A stretch of DNA of 64,000 bases from Undaria pinnatifida (lineage: Eukaryota; Sar; Phaeophyceae; Laminariales; Alariaceae). The position numbers and the translations under genes were made by a program. Below the pieces are notes generated by a model. The model worked only from the letters and a program-made list of their open reading frames with translations, was not told the DNA's origin and did not search any database. Below are positions 1 through 11,034 of this stretch, one piece after another. Position 1 is the first letter of the stretch. Each line of letters begins with the position of its first letter. Location: NCBI GenBank assembly GCA_012845835.1, contig JABAKD010000016.1, positions 6,169,919 through 6,233,918 on the forward strand, written 5' to 3'.

Positions 1-54
1 CTCACGCTTATTATGTCGAGGTTGATGTTTCCCTGTTTTTGCTCTATTTCATTC

Positions 55-210
55 GTGATCAAACCGGCGATGTTTGCTCCCGAGCAAACACGCGTTTGCC
101 CATGATCAAACGCACATTTACCCATGAGCGAGCACCATGATCACGCACGTTTGCCCGTGATCAAAACCAACTCCACGTTTGCTCGTGATCAAGCTGGAGG
201 TGGTCGCTCT
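55..210. repeat. Array of short inverted repeats with TGATCAAA cores
   Basis: About five imperfect units share the pattern GTTTGC-C-(A/G)TGATCAAA. One is a perfect palindrome around 73-88 (TTTGCTC and GAGCAAA flanking CC), and others can fold as short stem-loops with GTTTG/CAAAC arms. No coding potential is seen. The function is unknown; it may be a degenerate minisatellite. Confidence 0.5.
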
Positions 211-1369
211 TGATCAATAAAAAAATGGCGTTGTCAATTTGTTTACGCTATGCATGCCTAACTTCATCTGTCATTTCAGCCTGCCAGGAAGGGCTCCACT
301 GTTGTTACTGCTGCCTCGTCGGGTTGTTGTGGTTGTGGCCACCGCGACATCGTTTTATGTGTGCAGTAGCTGCTGAACCGCGCTCTTGTTTCTCCGTCCC
401 TTTCTTTGTTCTTTTTCCCCATTATTTTTGTGTTCTGTTTTGGATGCAGGCAATGATTGCGTTGTGGACATCGCTGTCGTCAGAAACAGTAAGCAGTGAC
501 CACATAGTTGGCTCTCTCTAGGATGAGGCAACGACACGGATACTAGAGCCGCTTAATGATGTAGCTTGTTCTTTTTTATTGAACCGAATGTCGTGTGCGC
601 ACGCATAGTTTCGTTCCTTCGTATACATTGAAAGGCTCGCATGCTCCGCTGTATTTGTCAACTCCCCGCCGTTTGCACTCATCTCTCAAGCAATGTATTC
701 TGTTGCTAGGCCGCTGTTTTCTGGTGTTGTCGCTGTCTGACCGCCCCCGCCTGCCTCTACTGCTGGTTGTTGTGTTTCGCGTGTCCTTCTCAATTAACAG
801 AAGAGCATGATTGCGCACATAGTTTGCGCTCCTTTGTTTGTACAAAGACTCGCATACTGCGCTATATTCCTCAGCTAGCTGTCGTTTACTCATTCCTCGT
901 GTTGCTTTCCTCTGCTGTTCTGCTATTGCTTTCTGCCACGGTTGCTGCCTTGCCATCGGACGTGCGCTTGTTTTTCTTTTCGTTTTGTTTTTTTTTCGTG
1001 CTTGTGTTGCTTCAGTTCGATATGACATGTTTGTTTGGCAGGAGGGGGAAAGTCGTTTAAAGATGGCTCCGCACTTATTGTTGGGACCTTTGTTGCCGCC
1101 TCCAATTCTAAAGGAGACGGCAACCCGGCCCCTGTTCGGCTGCGTGGGTTCATCGTTATTTACCGCCGTCCTGTTAACGTCCGTGCCCACAATTGTTACA
1201 ATTGTATCTCTGTTCCTTTCTTTCCATGAATTTTTAACTCGTGAGGGGGGGGGGGTGCCGCCTTCGTCAGAAGCCTGCCACGGCACGGAATCACCCGACA
1301 CCAAGCGACGGGTACCAAGCCTGCATCTCTAACGCGAAGGCGATGGAAGGACACTCATCTAGACCAGCC
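211..1369. other. Stretch with no recognisable gene
   Basis: Several overlapping frames of 60-240 codons are open on both strands, but none resembles a known family or has a credible exon structure. A weak internal duplication is visible: the stretch near 597-700 (starting around GCGCACGCATAGTTT) resembles 812-920. I see no promoter, RNA gene or mobile element that can be supported. Confidence 0.4.
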
Positions 1370-1640
1370 CTTCCCCGCGCGCCGTTCCCTCGCGTCGAAC
1401 CTTGGCTTGTGCGCACTCTCCCGTTCCGAACCCCTGTCCTCGCGCTGTTCCCTCGCCCCGAAGCTTTTCCCGCGTGATGCTCCTTCGTTCCGAAGCCTTG
1501 CCCGTGCACCGATCGCTCGCTCTGAAGTCTGGCCCGTACGCTGTTCCGCCGTTCCTTCGCTCCGAACCCTTGCCCGTGCGCTGTTACGCCTTTCCTTCGC
1601 CCCGAGCCCTTGCACGTGCCGCCTTCTCGTCGCGACGCCT
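1370..1640. repeat. GC-rich minisatellite
   Basis: Roughly seven degenerate units of about 30-42 bp contain the words TTCGCTCCGAA and CCCTTGCCCGTGCGCTGTT. They keep all three frames on both strands partly open, which explains the overlapping Arg/Ala/Pro-rich open frames here. Those frames are not treated as genes. Confidence 0.6.
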
Positions 1641-2373
1641 CGTCTCCATCCGCCAAATACGTGTCTGCGCCATGTGTAAGGACCTGAGTTGCTTGTTCAG
1701 ATTGCAAGAGTCACGTGCCGGACTACAACAACACCGGCTACTACTGGCGACTGCGCTAGAGCGACCATAACTGGGTCCGCCGACAAGGCGAAGAGTTTCT
1801 TACCCTGTTTCTGCTTCTCGTATTAATTGTTCATTACACTTTGACCACGAGTCCGGTTGAGAAGTTGTTGGGGGAAGAATGGTGCATCCAGTTGGTGGCA
1901 GCTGTTCGATTTGGAGTGGGGTAGTTCGGTCGAAAAATGTTATGATGCTTTGTTGCTATAGCGGGGTGAATGTTATGTGTGGTTATCTGTACCTAGGAAA
2001 TTACTCTGGTGTGCGAGGCTTATGTTTACGTGTTTGGTCATAGTAGTGTGTCTTCTTGGCCGGTCTTGGTTTGCCAGTCTGAATTCTTCAATTTTCTGGT
2101 GTTGGTGGTTGTTAGCCGTGTTATTTCGTTTTGCTTTTTGTCTTTTTCGACTCAGTTCTTACTTTGGAGGCGCAACTGTTGCTACGATCTTTCTGCGATT
2201 GTAATGGCTTCGTTTCGGAGTTACGAATGGTGATTTCATCGGGTTTTTCGCTCGTTGTATGGGTTTCCCCTGGGCATCTGCGCTGATTCTATCTCACAGC
2301 TCATGGGAGGTATACCCTGTTTCTAGGATCGGCACTGCTTTGTGAAGAGTCGAATAGGCTGTTGGTATAGTAT

Positions 2374-2650
2374 CTTGAGCAGTGACGGGGTCGTGTTTAC
2401 TAGTTGGGTATGAGTTGAATTTGATTGGACTATTAAGTGGTTGTTTGGTGAGGGCTACATACTTATCCTCGACCTTCGGCCGTTTATTTTGTTTGAGGTT
2501 TATTGTGTACAGTCTCTTGAGCAGTGACGGGGTCGTGTTCACTACTTGGATATGAGTTGAATTTGAATGAACTATTTAGTGGTTGTTCGGTGAGGGCTAC
2601 ATGCTTATCCTCGACCTTAGTCCGTTTATTTTGTTTGAGGTTTATTGTGT
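2374..2650. repeat. 142-bp tandem duplication
   Basis: Copy one is 2374-2515 and copy two is 2516-2650. Both begin CTTGAGCAGTGACGGGGTCG and run through GGTGAGGGCTACAT to GTTTGAGGTTTATTGTGT. The copies differ by scattered substitutions, so this is a moderately old head-to-tail duplication. It lies inside or beside a minus-strand open frame at 2484-2909. Confidence 0.8.
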
Positions 2651-2909
2651 CAGATTCTTCCTTTTCGTGCTTTGATACCTGGCATCGGAGTTCCGCTTTT
2701 GCCAAAGGAGTCATCCCACGGTAGGGGTTGCACTTTTTGCACCAAAACGTCCCTGGGCGATTGAGTTCTTCATGTGAGGAACTGCCGGTCAACGAAGTAA
2801 TTTCACGAGTAAATTTTATTTTTGGACTACAAGGCATAGAAGCTTGGTCGGGTTGTGCGACCGAATGCCTTCGAAGCCTGTTTGTCGGGTGAGATATTGA
2901 GTCCCTCAT
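2484..2909 (-). other. Open frame with a possible CxxC...C...H motif, unrecognised
   Basis: This 141-codon minus-strand frame contains WCKKCNPYRG followed by RCQVSKHE, a C-x2-C-x15-C-x4-H spacing that could be a zinc-binding cluster or coincidence. Its C-terminal third is read through the 142-bp tandem duplication, so that part at least is repeat-derived. No family is recognised. I regard it as a possible relic of a retroelement or a spurious frame. Confidence 0.2.
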
Positions 2910-3365
2910 GTGAGGAGCTCAGGGACTGATGCTGCAACCCTACCGTGGGATGGCTCAAAGGTTTAAGATTTCTTTGCCCGTCGTGCTTTTTTTCTTTTTG
3001 CAATATGTTATTGAGCTACCGATGTTGTATTTTGGTGGAGAATTGCATTGTACGTGGGCAGACTCAAAAAGGACTAGACGAGTCAGTTCCGTGGAGTTGC
3101 GTGCTGCGTTCGTGCACGTTAATTTCGTTTACATACGGACTTTTAGCCATTGAATGGTGGCCAGGCGATCAAATACGCAGTGAAAAGGCAGGGTGGAGGG
3201 TTTTTATCGAGGATTTCCCTCTTATGGCCCCTGTGTTTTCGGTTTGTCAGCCTTTCCTCGAGGTCATTATTTCTGTAAAGAGCTTTGCGGCTCTTTACCC
3301 TTTGCTATACAGTCACAGGATTGCTGTAGCATACTGCTCTTGTCATCGCATTATGCTAGGGGGGA

Positions 3366-3824
3366 TGCTACGGTTCCGAGACAATTTCATGAGTTACTAT
3401 GACAGAGGCGTTTTCGTGATAGTAGGGGCCGCGATATTTACGCCCCCTCCCTAAGTCGGGTGTGGCTGTCCCACCCGGACACATCTATCAATTCCTTGGG
3501 TTCACGTTCATAAACCCTGCGAATAAGCAATCAAGTCACCATCTACACACTACTTTCTTGGGAGACTTCATAATATCTGGAACACCTGCACAGTGGACTT
3601 GCTCTCTTTCTCCGAGGAACGTACAAGTGCCTTCTGAACTCGGTCGTATCGGTCCTTCGGAGGTCAGTCATTATGAATATCTGAGGCGTGTTACAGACAT
3701 AGCCCACATGGGGACCCTGCGATGCTAGTAGGCTAGATATCCTCGTCTGCTTCGCCTTGATAGATACCCTCGTCTGTCTCGCCCTGACTCTAGACCTCAC
3801 TGCACTAGGACACGATTCGTGACA
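3366..3824. repeat. LTR-like repeat family A, copy 1
   Basis: This is a roughly 459-bp copy of a repeat that recurs at 27305-27757 and, 5'-truncated, at 33918-34119. It begins TGCTACGGTTCCG and ends ATTCGTGACA. The 27305 copy begins TGTTACGG, giving TG...CA ends with TGT(T/C)AC-type terminal inverted similarity, as expected for a solo LTR. I see no target-site duplication. The right end abuts a LINE fragment exactly where the paralogous LINE copy at 53.8 kb continues uninterrupted. The open frames inside it are repeat-derived. Confidence 0.65.
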
Positions 3825-4363
3825 CCGACATATCTTCCTTCACATGATCCATCCCGTCTTTCTCGTGCCCCCCTGAGTAGCCCTTGCCCCCAACAAGTTC
3901 CCCAAACATCACCCTCTGTGGCAGACGCTCCTCCCCCATACGTGCTACGAATCCCGCAAACAATATCCTCCGTTTGCGCACTATCGCCTCTATGCTCTCG
4001 GAAGCTGTCTTGGCAAGCTCGTCGGCGTACGATAGAGTGTGGTCGTCGCGCTTCCGTTTTCGCCATCCAAGGCATCGGAGGAGCATGGAGTGGTGAACCC
4101 ATCGTAGCCTGTCATAGTCAGGCTTCTTCGGGCTCCACGTCATGCAACCGTAAAGAAGTGTCTCGACCACCTCAGCCTTCAGCAACCGCACCTTCAACCG
4201 TAAGCGCACACCCGGGCGATCATAAATTTCCATCTTGTACCGCCGGAAGCACGCCCAGGCCCTCTAAAGACGCCGCGGTATTTCAATGCTAAGGTCTCTG
4301 TCTGCGGTGATAGCTCCGCCCAAGTACACAAACTCGATTGATTGTTTGTTCAGTATCTCATCA
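3825..4363 (-). pseudogene. Non-LTR retrotransposon (LINE) reverse-transcriptase C-terminal fragment
   Basis: Read on the minus strand, the frame gives segments typical of the region after the RT fingers and palm in LINE ORF2 proteins: EFVYLGGAITADRDLS, then RAWACFRRYKMEIYDRP, LLKAEVVETLLYGCMTW, HSMLLRCLGWRKRKRDD, SIEAIVRKRRILFAG and RLPQRVMFGEL. One in-frame TAG lies between PRRL and RAWACF. The catalytic part of RT and the endonuclease are absent. The 3' side is cut at 3825 by the family-A repeat, while a second copy at 53464-54062 extends further. This is a dead fragment; the clade cannot be fixed from this portion. Confidence 0.8.
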
Positions 4364-5341
4364 CAACCCCATCAAGTACCCCACCTTACTCGTAGTGCGC
4401 ACACACGCCTGATGAAATGTTACTACAGCTAGTAGTTGACGCAGTTTGTTGAGCAGACGAAGAGCATTTCATTTTATTGAAATTAATAATGATATATCGC
4501 ATCTCCTCTCTCCGGTATCTCCGATGATCTCCTAAGATCTACCGACGAGTATCTCCGAAATAAGAGACGAACTCTCAAACCAATGTTTACGGTCTATTTT
4601 TTTACCCGTCAAGCACCAATATCGTTGCTCCATCAAAACTGCACCGGGTCCCACCTTTGTTTGTGGGGACAAACATCTTGGAGTTGGTATAGAATGAGTT
4701 ATTAACTCCCAATACGGGAAATAACACTTGTCTTTTAATTATATAGAGCAGAAAAACGACAGTTGGAAATCTCAAAAAGGTACGAAAGTTGAGGGTCTAG
4801 ACTATCCTTCCTTGTCCCATCAAGACCTACCACCTCACGATTGGTGGGTGGTGCATGAGAGGACAGTGCGGGCGCGTGTGGGAGTAGTGCCGTCGATAGT
4901 AGTGTTAGACCATCCGTCCGTCGAGGATATAAACAACTCCGTCAAGCCGAACGTCAATATATATACCAGTTTTAGTGCATCCGTCCGTCAATCGTCAAGA
5001 GTCTCGTCAAGTTACATATTTGACGTGTGGACCCCAGTGGTTGACCGCTGACGATCCCCGGTTTGGGCTGTTCGTTTGGACTGTTCGGTCGACCGGCCTC
5101 ATTCAGCAGTGCCGCATTCTGTGGTTCCACAGCAGTTCGATTCCGTGGTTCGCAACTGCAGACTGCACCACGTGCTGCTGCTGTGGTTTGTCGTTCACCG
5201 AGGGCTATTATACCACAACTTGCCTGTTTGATCGCCCATGCATGTACTACTGCTAGCAGCTGCTGCTGTCTGATAGATACTCGTACCCTTCACGAGGAGT
5301 CCCAAAAAACGTAACCGATGTTTTACCATTCGAATCAGTAC
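4364..5341. other. Stretch with no recognisable gene
   Basis: This is AT-rich sequence with a few short open frames such as 4728-5051 and 5063-5314. None has a recognisable domain. The words CCGTCCGTC and GTCAAG recur between 4910 and 5010. No RNA gene or mobile-element boundary could be supported. Confidence 0.4.
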
Positions 5342-5639
5342 CTTTTTTTTTCACACTTCTACCTTCCAGCTTCTGGACAAGCCGTGGTCACAGGTGTCAT
5401 TCGTTCTCCCCCCCGGTTCTTGCCTTCAATTTTTATCGCGCATGGGGTTCAGCAATCCCACTGCTGGTCGATTGTTCATCGAGTGTTGCTAACTCACGCT
5501 CTCGCGTTTTCCGCAAGTCAATGTGTGCACAAGAAAAAGTTGCCACGAATTTAACAAGTATGCACTCGGGGAGATTTAAACTCACGAAACTGACCTATAC
5601 CAGGCTCGAGGATAACCTGATACGCCACCGGGGCGACCA
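5342..5639 (-). mobile_element. tRNA-headed SINE, copy 1
   Basis: On the minus strand the unit starts GGTCGCCCCGGTGGCGTATC, which resembles a tRNA 5' half with an A-box-like TGGCGTATCAGG. It continues through a roughly 200-bp body shared with 48987-49304 and ends in an A-rich tail (seen as a T run near 5343-5351 on the plus strand). In this copy the B-box region is decayed (GAGTTTAAATCTC instead of TGTTCGAGCCC). Pol III-type promoter boxes plus a 3' A tail are the usual signature of a SINE mobilised by LINE machinery. Confidence 0.7.
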
Positions 5640-6664
5640 GCAGTACCTACCTTGCCCCAGCCTGGCGTGTGCACTCGAACGCGATACCTGTTATGTACGA
5701 AAGACAGGAAGATAAGTTGTTGCAGTCGTGTCGAACCTGGGATGATACCCAAATACCCAAATCCCTCACGCCTACGATGACACGATTATGAAGCAGGAAG
5801 AAAGATATGACATCAGATCCGCCGTTGACGCATAGTCAACTAAAGGGGGGTATGTTTTCGGTGTGTCAGATATTATACCTGGCACCAGTATTAATAGTAG
5901 ACAGTGAAATGATAATATCAACAGTACAGTTGCAGCAGAGCCTTATCTTCCATGAAATCACATAAACATAAATTACCACTATCTAAGTCGCGGTCGGTCG
6001 TTAAACTTTCGTTTTTTGGACTTTTGGGCTGTACAGACTTCCAAAGCTGCAGCTGCTGCTGAACCCTTCGAACAGCTCCCGCAGCTGCTGGCCCATGCAT
6101 TCGAACGGCTGTCCCAGAACGTCAAAACGTCAGCTATGTTTTGTAATTTCAATGCTGGTGGTGGTGATTAAGGCTGCAAATGTTTCATCAGCTTCTGCTG
6201 CCGTTCGTTCCCCCCCCCCTATCCGCTGCTGCTCACAACGTCAGCAGCTTCCGTGTCGTACTTGGTGCTGAATTTTTACCGCTATACTACAGCGCTGTCG
6301 CCAAAGCTTCCAGCGCCACCGCCAGCACCCCCGCGCCGCCGCGGCAGCCGCCGCTGCTGCTGCTGCTGCTACTGCTGTTGGTGTCTATGCTACGTAAGTT
6401 TTTAAAGGTAAAAAATCGGCTGTCTGTGGTCATGACCTCGCCTAGCCTATCTTCCTTGCTACATACTCGTTCCATGGCGGGGTGTTTCGTATGCGTGGGG
6501 AGCATGGGAGGGAGGGGGCTGGATGTGATAATGGCACTAGGGCTACCTGTGACTGGGCACCTTAGGGGAAGGCGCTCAAGTGCTGGCTGCGGAGGTCACC
6601 GTTGCTGCAGCAACGTGTTGCACGAACTCGCAGCGTTTGTTTCGGATCGCCTAACACAGCTAGC
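5640..6664. other. Stretch with CTG trinucleotide tract, no gene recognised
   Basis: This holds an imperfect CTG/CTGCTG tract around 6350-6380 and CAG/CTG-rich words around 6040-6070. Translation of the tract gives Leu runs in the 168-codon frame at 6180-6686, which has no other support. I could not identify a gene or RNA. Confidence 0.4.
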
Positions 6665-7265
6665 TGCAGCTTCGAGTATTTTATAAAAAATATTTCAAGG
6701 ACGTCGGCCGTGAGTTCGACGAATTTCAGGTCAATACTCATCTTTGCAAGCTGCGTTGTTGGTACTTGTAATATACTATGTGGGTGAATTTGTATTGGGA
6801 GGGGTCCTATTTTTTGTCCACTATAATGGTAAGTGTTGGTATTTTTTACTTTAGGTGGGGAATTTTGAGCTAGATCTAACATCACATCTATTGTATAAAT
6901 TTATTACTGTAGTATCCACTACGCTTCTCTATCATATGTATGGTAGGCGGTTTATTTTGTTTTTTCTCCCCCCCGGCTTTAATATCGGAAGGAGTACGAA
7001 TACAGAATATTAATAGTTATCTGACATGTTACTCTTAATACAGCATTCGAGAATGAAAGTTGGCTACCCCCCCCCAAAAAAAAATATGTACATATAATAA
7101 TATAAAAACTCTGTTGGACACGAACCCAAGGTTCCAAATTGATACGCTGCCACTCTAACATCTGAAAAAAAAAAATCAGGACGTCAGGTGTGAGCGAATT
7201 TCGGGTCAGTACTCATATTTTGAAGCTGCTTGCTGGTACTTGTACTATACTACAAGGTTCCCCTC
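6665..7265 (+). repeat. Repeat family B, near-complete copy
   Basis: This is a roughly 600-bp AT-rich repeat. A head starting TTTCAAGGACGTCGGCCGTG and containing GAGTTCGACGAATTT and CTTTGCAAGCTGCGTTG is repeated in the same orientation at its far end (7178-7250). The body carries TTTAGGTGGGGAATTTTGA and a C-run/A-run segment. An inverted copy lies at 30360-31080 and a partial one at 8770-8960. A tRNA-3'-half-like patch (minus strand, 7115-7165, box TTGGGTTCGTGTCC) sits just before the second head. It is non-coding and looks like a non-autonomous element. Confidence 0.65.
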
Positions 7266-8769
7266 CGGGAAGTACCTGAGGGAGTGGCGCAAAAACGAAA
7301 CCCAAATATCCAACATCTGACTGCGGGCAAACAATATGTACTTGGTGGTAGTGAAAACTATGTTCTTGTCCACAGCTCGAGAAAAAGTAAGTGGAGTGTG
7401 GGGAGGCGCCCTCCCGGGTACGGTTCGCTCTCTCGCCGTCGTGGTGGAGAACCGTAAATGAGTGGTAATCCCATCAGTACGTAAGTGTCCAGCGCCAGTA
7501 CTCGTACGATGGGAATTTTTTAGACGGGCGACTCTTATGTAATAAAATTTGCGTGGTGAAAAATAAAACAACGAATATGTGGATTTTCAACCAGCAAAAA
7601 AAACAAAATCAGCAGTTGTTCAGTGCGCCGTCTTTCTATCGCGGTTTTGATGTTTTTTCTTTGTTTCCTGTTGTTTCGTATGATATGAAAATCAGCAATT
7701 TCAGAATAGGTTCGTACTCTTCGTCTTGTTGAGCCAGATATTGAACTTCACGACGAGTGATACACGCCAGGATGAGCAATCATCCCCCTTCACCACCAGT
7801 TCGTCGCAGAGAGTGCGCGGAATGAGGAACTGTAGGGCTTCTATTATTGTCGGTGAGACAGAGAAGCTCTTTCTCATGGCGCATCAGCGCCTATATCCAC
7901 TGCTATTTGCTTTTTAGATTCAAGAAAAATTACGCTGGATTGTTTTGATCGTCGTCCGATGCAAAATCGTCCCCTCGTGGAGACGAAAGCAACTCGCCTC
8001 AGCATAGCGAGGACTCGCCACGCGCACATACATGATGTGTCCTACTGCTGCTGTGCGGCAAAGTTGTACACGTAGCGTTGCGCTGTCCTCATGTTGCCTG
8101 GTCCCTGTCATCTGCGGTGTGAGCAAAATCTCCGACCCACATGTTCGTAAAAATACTCTGTCTATTTGGACGTAAACGTAAGGATGGTTTGGTATATAAA
8201 TAAGAATCAGAAATGTTCCTATATTACCACCCAAATTGGCGCGATCAATGGACATGCAATGGAGATGCGCACGAAGCGGCAGCACAGCGGAAATATGGGG
8301 TATGGTGGGGTGACAAATGGCGCGCTCCGATCAAAGAATCAACTTTTAAAACAGCAGCCACACGCGCATAGAGTTGCAGGCTGCTGATGCGAGGGGGCTG
8401 GACCGCTGCTGGGCGGCAGGATCGTGGCGTGGTGCTCTGTGCAAAAATAGAGAAAGAAACGTGTACCCTCTACGAGCAGAAAAGCCCGGTTTGCATCCAA
8501 ATCTTACGTGCGTACGCGGGGGTAGGGGATGCAGAAACCCAATCCCCGGGGATGTTGCGGAAACCCGGGGATTCGCCTTAAGTGTGCCCAAGGCTAAAAA
8601 AGTTTAAAAGGCTTGCCACGCGCGACACACTGCACGGATCGCGCCCAAACTCCGGCAACGTGAGCCCGACGGTCGAATTGTGCCCACGCCACCCGACGTT
8701 TCGGAAAAAGGTGCGAGCACGAAGAGATGTGCCCGAAGGGAAAAAAACAACAACCAATTATACATATAC
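7266..8769. other. Stretch with no recognisable gene
   Basis: Only short overlapping frames occur here, for example 7920-8285 minus and 8374-8607 plus, and none has a recognised motif. The word CAAGGTTCCCCTCCGG near 7254-7270 is shared, inverted, with 27275-27297. Confidence 0.4.
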
Positions 8770-8960
8770 ATATGTGGGTAAAATTTTCAATGGGAGGGGT
8801 CCTATTCTTACATAAACAAATGTTTTTCTCCACTACAATGATTGGTGTTAGTATTTTTACTTTAGGTGGGGAATTTTGAAGTAATCGAACATCATATCTA
8901 TTTTATAAATTTATTTCCGTAGTTTCCACTATATTGCTCTACCATATGTATGGTGGATGG
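8770..8960 (+). repeat. Repeat family B, partial copy
   Basis: The body segment is shared with 6790-6960: GGGAGGGGTCCTATT, CACTACAATG, TTTACTTTAGGTGGGGAATT and ACCATATGTATGGT. The head is missing. Confidence 0.6.
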
Positions 8961-9159
8961 TTTGCGAATGGATGGCTTGGTCAGGATTGTTGGTACTTGT
9001 GGTTAAGTGCGTAAGTAAGTTTTCTCTGCCTAGGGGTGGTCTTATATCATTATTATTATATTTTATTCTTCACTATAGTGGCGGGTTTTGGTATACATCG
9101 GGAGTGTGAAGACAGCAGGAGTGGTCTAATAGATATCATGTTAAAGTTCCACCTTAAAA

Positions 9160-9540
9160 AAATATTAAAAAAAAAAAAAAAAAAAAAATTATATAGATGA
9201 CAAAAATAAAATAAACATACTTTCACCATAACATTTTACATGTAAAAGTCCCACCCTGAAAAACAACACAAAACAAAAACAAAGACAAAAAACAAACAAA
9301 AACAAACAAAAACAAAAAACAAAAAACAAAACAAAAACAAAACAAAACAAAACAAACAAACAAACAAACAAACAAAAACGAAAAAAAAAACAACGGGAGT
9401 CGGTGAGCCTCGAACCCACGGTTCTAACTCAATACACTGTCACCCTAACATGAAAAATCCCCACCCTAATAAAAAATAAAAAAACGGGAGTCGGTGAGCC
9501 TCGAACCCACGATTCTAAATGAATACAAGGGCTCCGCATG
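9160..9540 (-). repeat. AAAAC-rich tract with two tRNA-3'-half-like units
   Basis: A pure A run at 9172-9188 is followed by an imperfect (AAAAC)n tract near 9260-9380. Two minus-strand units follow, each carrying GTGGGTTCGAGGCTCACCGA, near 9395-9450 and 9485-9530. This segment is an inverted relative of 33006-33345, with the same order of tRNA-like units next to a (GTTTT)n tract. The open frames here are low-complexity Phe/Cys artefacts. Confidence 0.65.
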
Positions 9541-10561
9541 GGCATGGGTAGGGCAGGGCAGCACTTCGACAACTTAAGGTGTAGCTGTCCGATTTGGCAT
9601 GCATTGAACTTTAAAGTAATGCCAAGAGTTTAATACGAACATGGGATTATGAAAGTCACGATTTGACAGAAAAAAAACGTAATATTATACAACGAAGAAG
9701 GCAAGGATAGGCGAAACACACTATGTTAAATGCGCCGTCAAGTAAAAGTTGGCGTTTATCAAACAAAAATACCGAAAATAGTATTCTTGAGAACCTGCGT
9801 CGCCTCTAGGCGAAACGGAAGAGGCCTTGGCATTATGAAGAGACTGCACTGCTGTCCCCGTGGCAATGGAGGCTCGAAGTCGACAGGATGCAAAGTCGGT
9901 TTGCATCAAACGTCGACATGGGGCCATGTCAGCCGGCGAGGTTTTGGAAGAAGATTGCTTTGTTGTTACGTGAAGGCTGTCGCATTGATTGGTCTGCGTG
10001 GTTGCGGGCGAGGAGAAACACGAAGAAGAAGAGGAGGGCGATCTCTCGTTGCGACGGCGTTGTCTAAGATAGGTGCGGGGGTGGCTTTGCTCGTACGGGA
10101 GGTTGGCGTAGCGCTTCTTCTCTGTTTTTTCTCGAGAAGGCGGGATATGTGTGTCTGCTATCTTTGCTTCGTGGGTGCTTTCACGTTGTCGAAATCGGAC
10201 GCGTCCCCTCAATACATAATATCCGGAGTGTCTCTACCATGACGACTGCTGATGGTGCCGTGCGTATTTCCCAGATACTGACATTATTTACTGGTAGAAA
10301 TAATCAAATATACCTTTCTTTGTAATATTTTTCTTTCTTCATCCCATTTATCATCCCCGCACCATTCTCGCGCTCCCTCCCAGTAGTAACTCAGATCCGG
10401 GGTCACATAGCGGGCCCCCCTCCTCCCTCCCCACTTCGGCACGTGCCTTCATTTTTACCGCGAGGAGAATCGAGCATATTCTTCCCTCGTCGACTCGCGT
10501 CATATTGTACCTAGTAGGCGCTCTCAGCAGTTGATCTCTTTTTTTTATTGCATTTTTGCAA
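9541..10561. other. Stretch with two overlapping unassigned open frames
   Basis: Frames of 170 codons (plus, 9730-10242) and 163 codons (minus, 9721-10212) overlap almost entirely. At most one can be real, and neither shows a recognised domain. The words GGGCTCCGCATGGGCATGG near 9528 resemble the edge of family C. Confidence 0.35.
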
Positions 10562-10656
10562 ATTAGGTCATATTCATCGTGGTGGGTGTCGAACTCAAGG
10601 ACAACCAAACGTTGGAGGTATTCGAGGGTAAAACCACTAGACCACCGGGGCGGCCG
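10562..10656 (-). repeat. tRNA-like SINE head, second family
   Basis: On the minus strand, CCCCGGTGGTCTAGTGGTTTTACC contains a near-perfect A box (TGGTCTAGTGG). GAGTTCGACACCC about 50 bp later fits a B box. The spacing is long enough for a class II tRNA with a long variable arm, but stems are not well preserved and a CCA-ready acceptor stem is not obvious. I read this as a tRNA-derived SINE head or tRNA pseudogene rather than a working tRNA gene. It differs in sequence from the SINE at 5342 and 48987. Confidence 0.6.
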
Positions 10657-11034
10657 GCTGACAATTGATTAAAACAAAACAGAATCTTTGCATAGGGTTC
10701 AAAATCGTGTTGGCAGAAAAACCAAATTTGCAGGAAGCAGCTGAAAGGTAAAAAAACAGGAAATATTTCAGTTGTTGTTGTTTGTTCAAGATATTAGGGC
10801 GTGAACACCTACATCTCTGAGTAATGTTCATCGCCAATGCTGTTGCCTGGGGCAGCAGTAGTTTGTCTATTGTTGTCTAACTTTGATTGCCCAACAAGCG
10901 GCCCTTCTACAAACATCACTCTTCTGGGGTTTTTATCATCAGTGGATCATCTTTGTCCAACACCAGCATGGCAGCATGCTGCTGCCTGTGCCCTCCTGTG
11001 CGACCACCTGTCAAGGGTGTAACGACTATACCTG
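10657..11034. repeat. Fragment of family C tail and unassigned sequence
   Basis: The stretch 10699-10750 (TTCAAAATCGTGTTGGCAG, AAACCAAATTTGCAGGAAGC) matches the 3' part of family C seen at 29897-29945 and 51828-51880. The rest, to 11034, contains nothing I can name. Confidence 0.55.

Noticed and set aside
576..1304. 242-codon minus-strand frame
   Set aside because: It overlaps several open plus-strand frames of similar length, has no recognised motif and basic low-complexity composition. No support beyond being open.
9395..9530. Possible tRNA genes on the minus strand
   Set aside because: Only a T-arm and part of the acceptor can be formed; no D-arm or anticodon arm and no CCA-ready stem. 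Annotated as tRNA-like repeats.
9721..10242. Overlapping 163- and 170-codon frames on opposite strands
   Set aside because: Each is the shadow of the other and neither has a domain, repeat copy or splice context.
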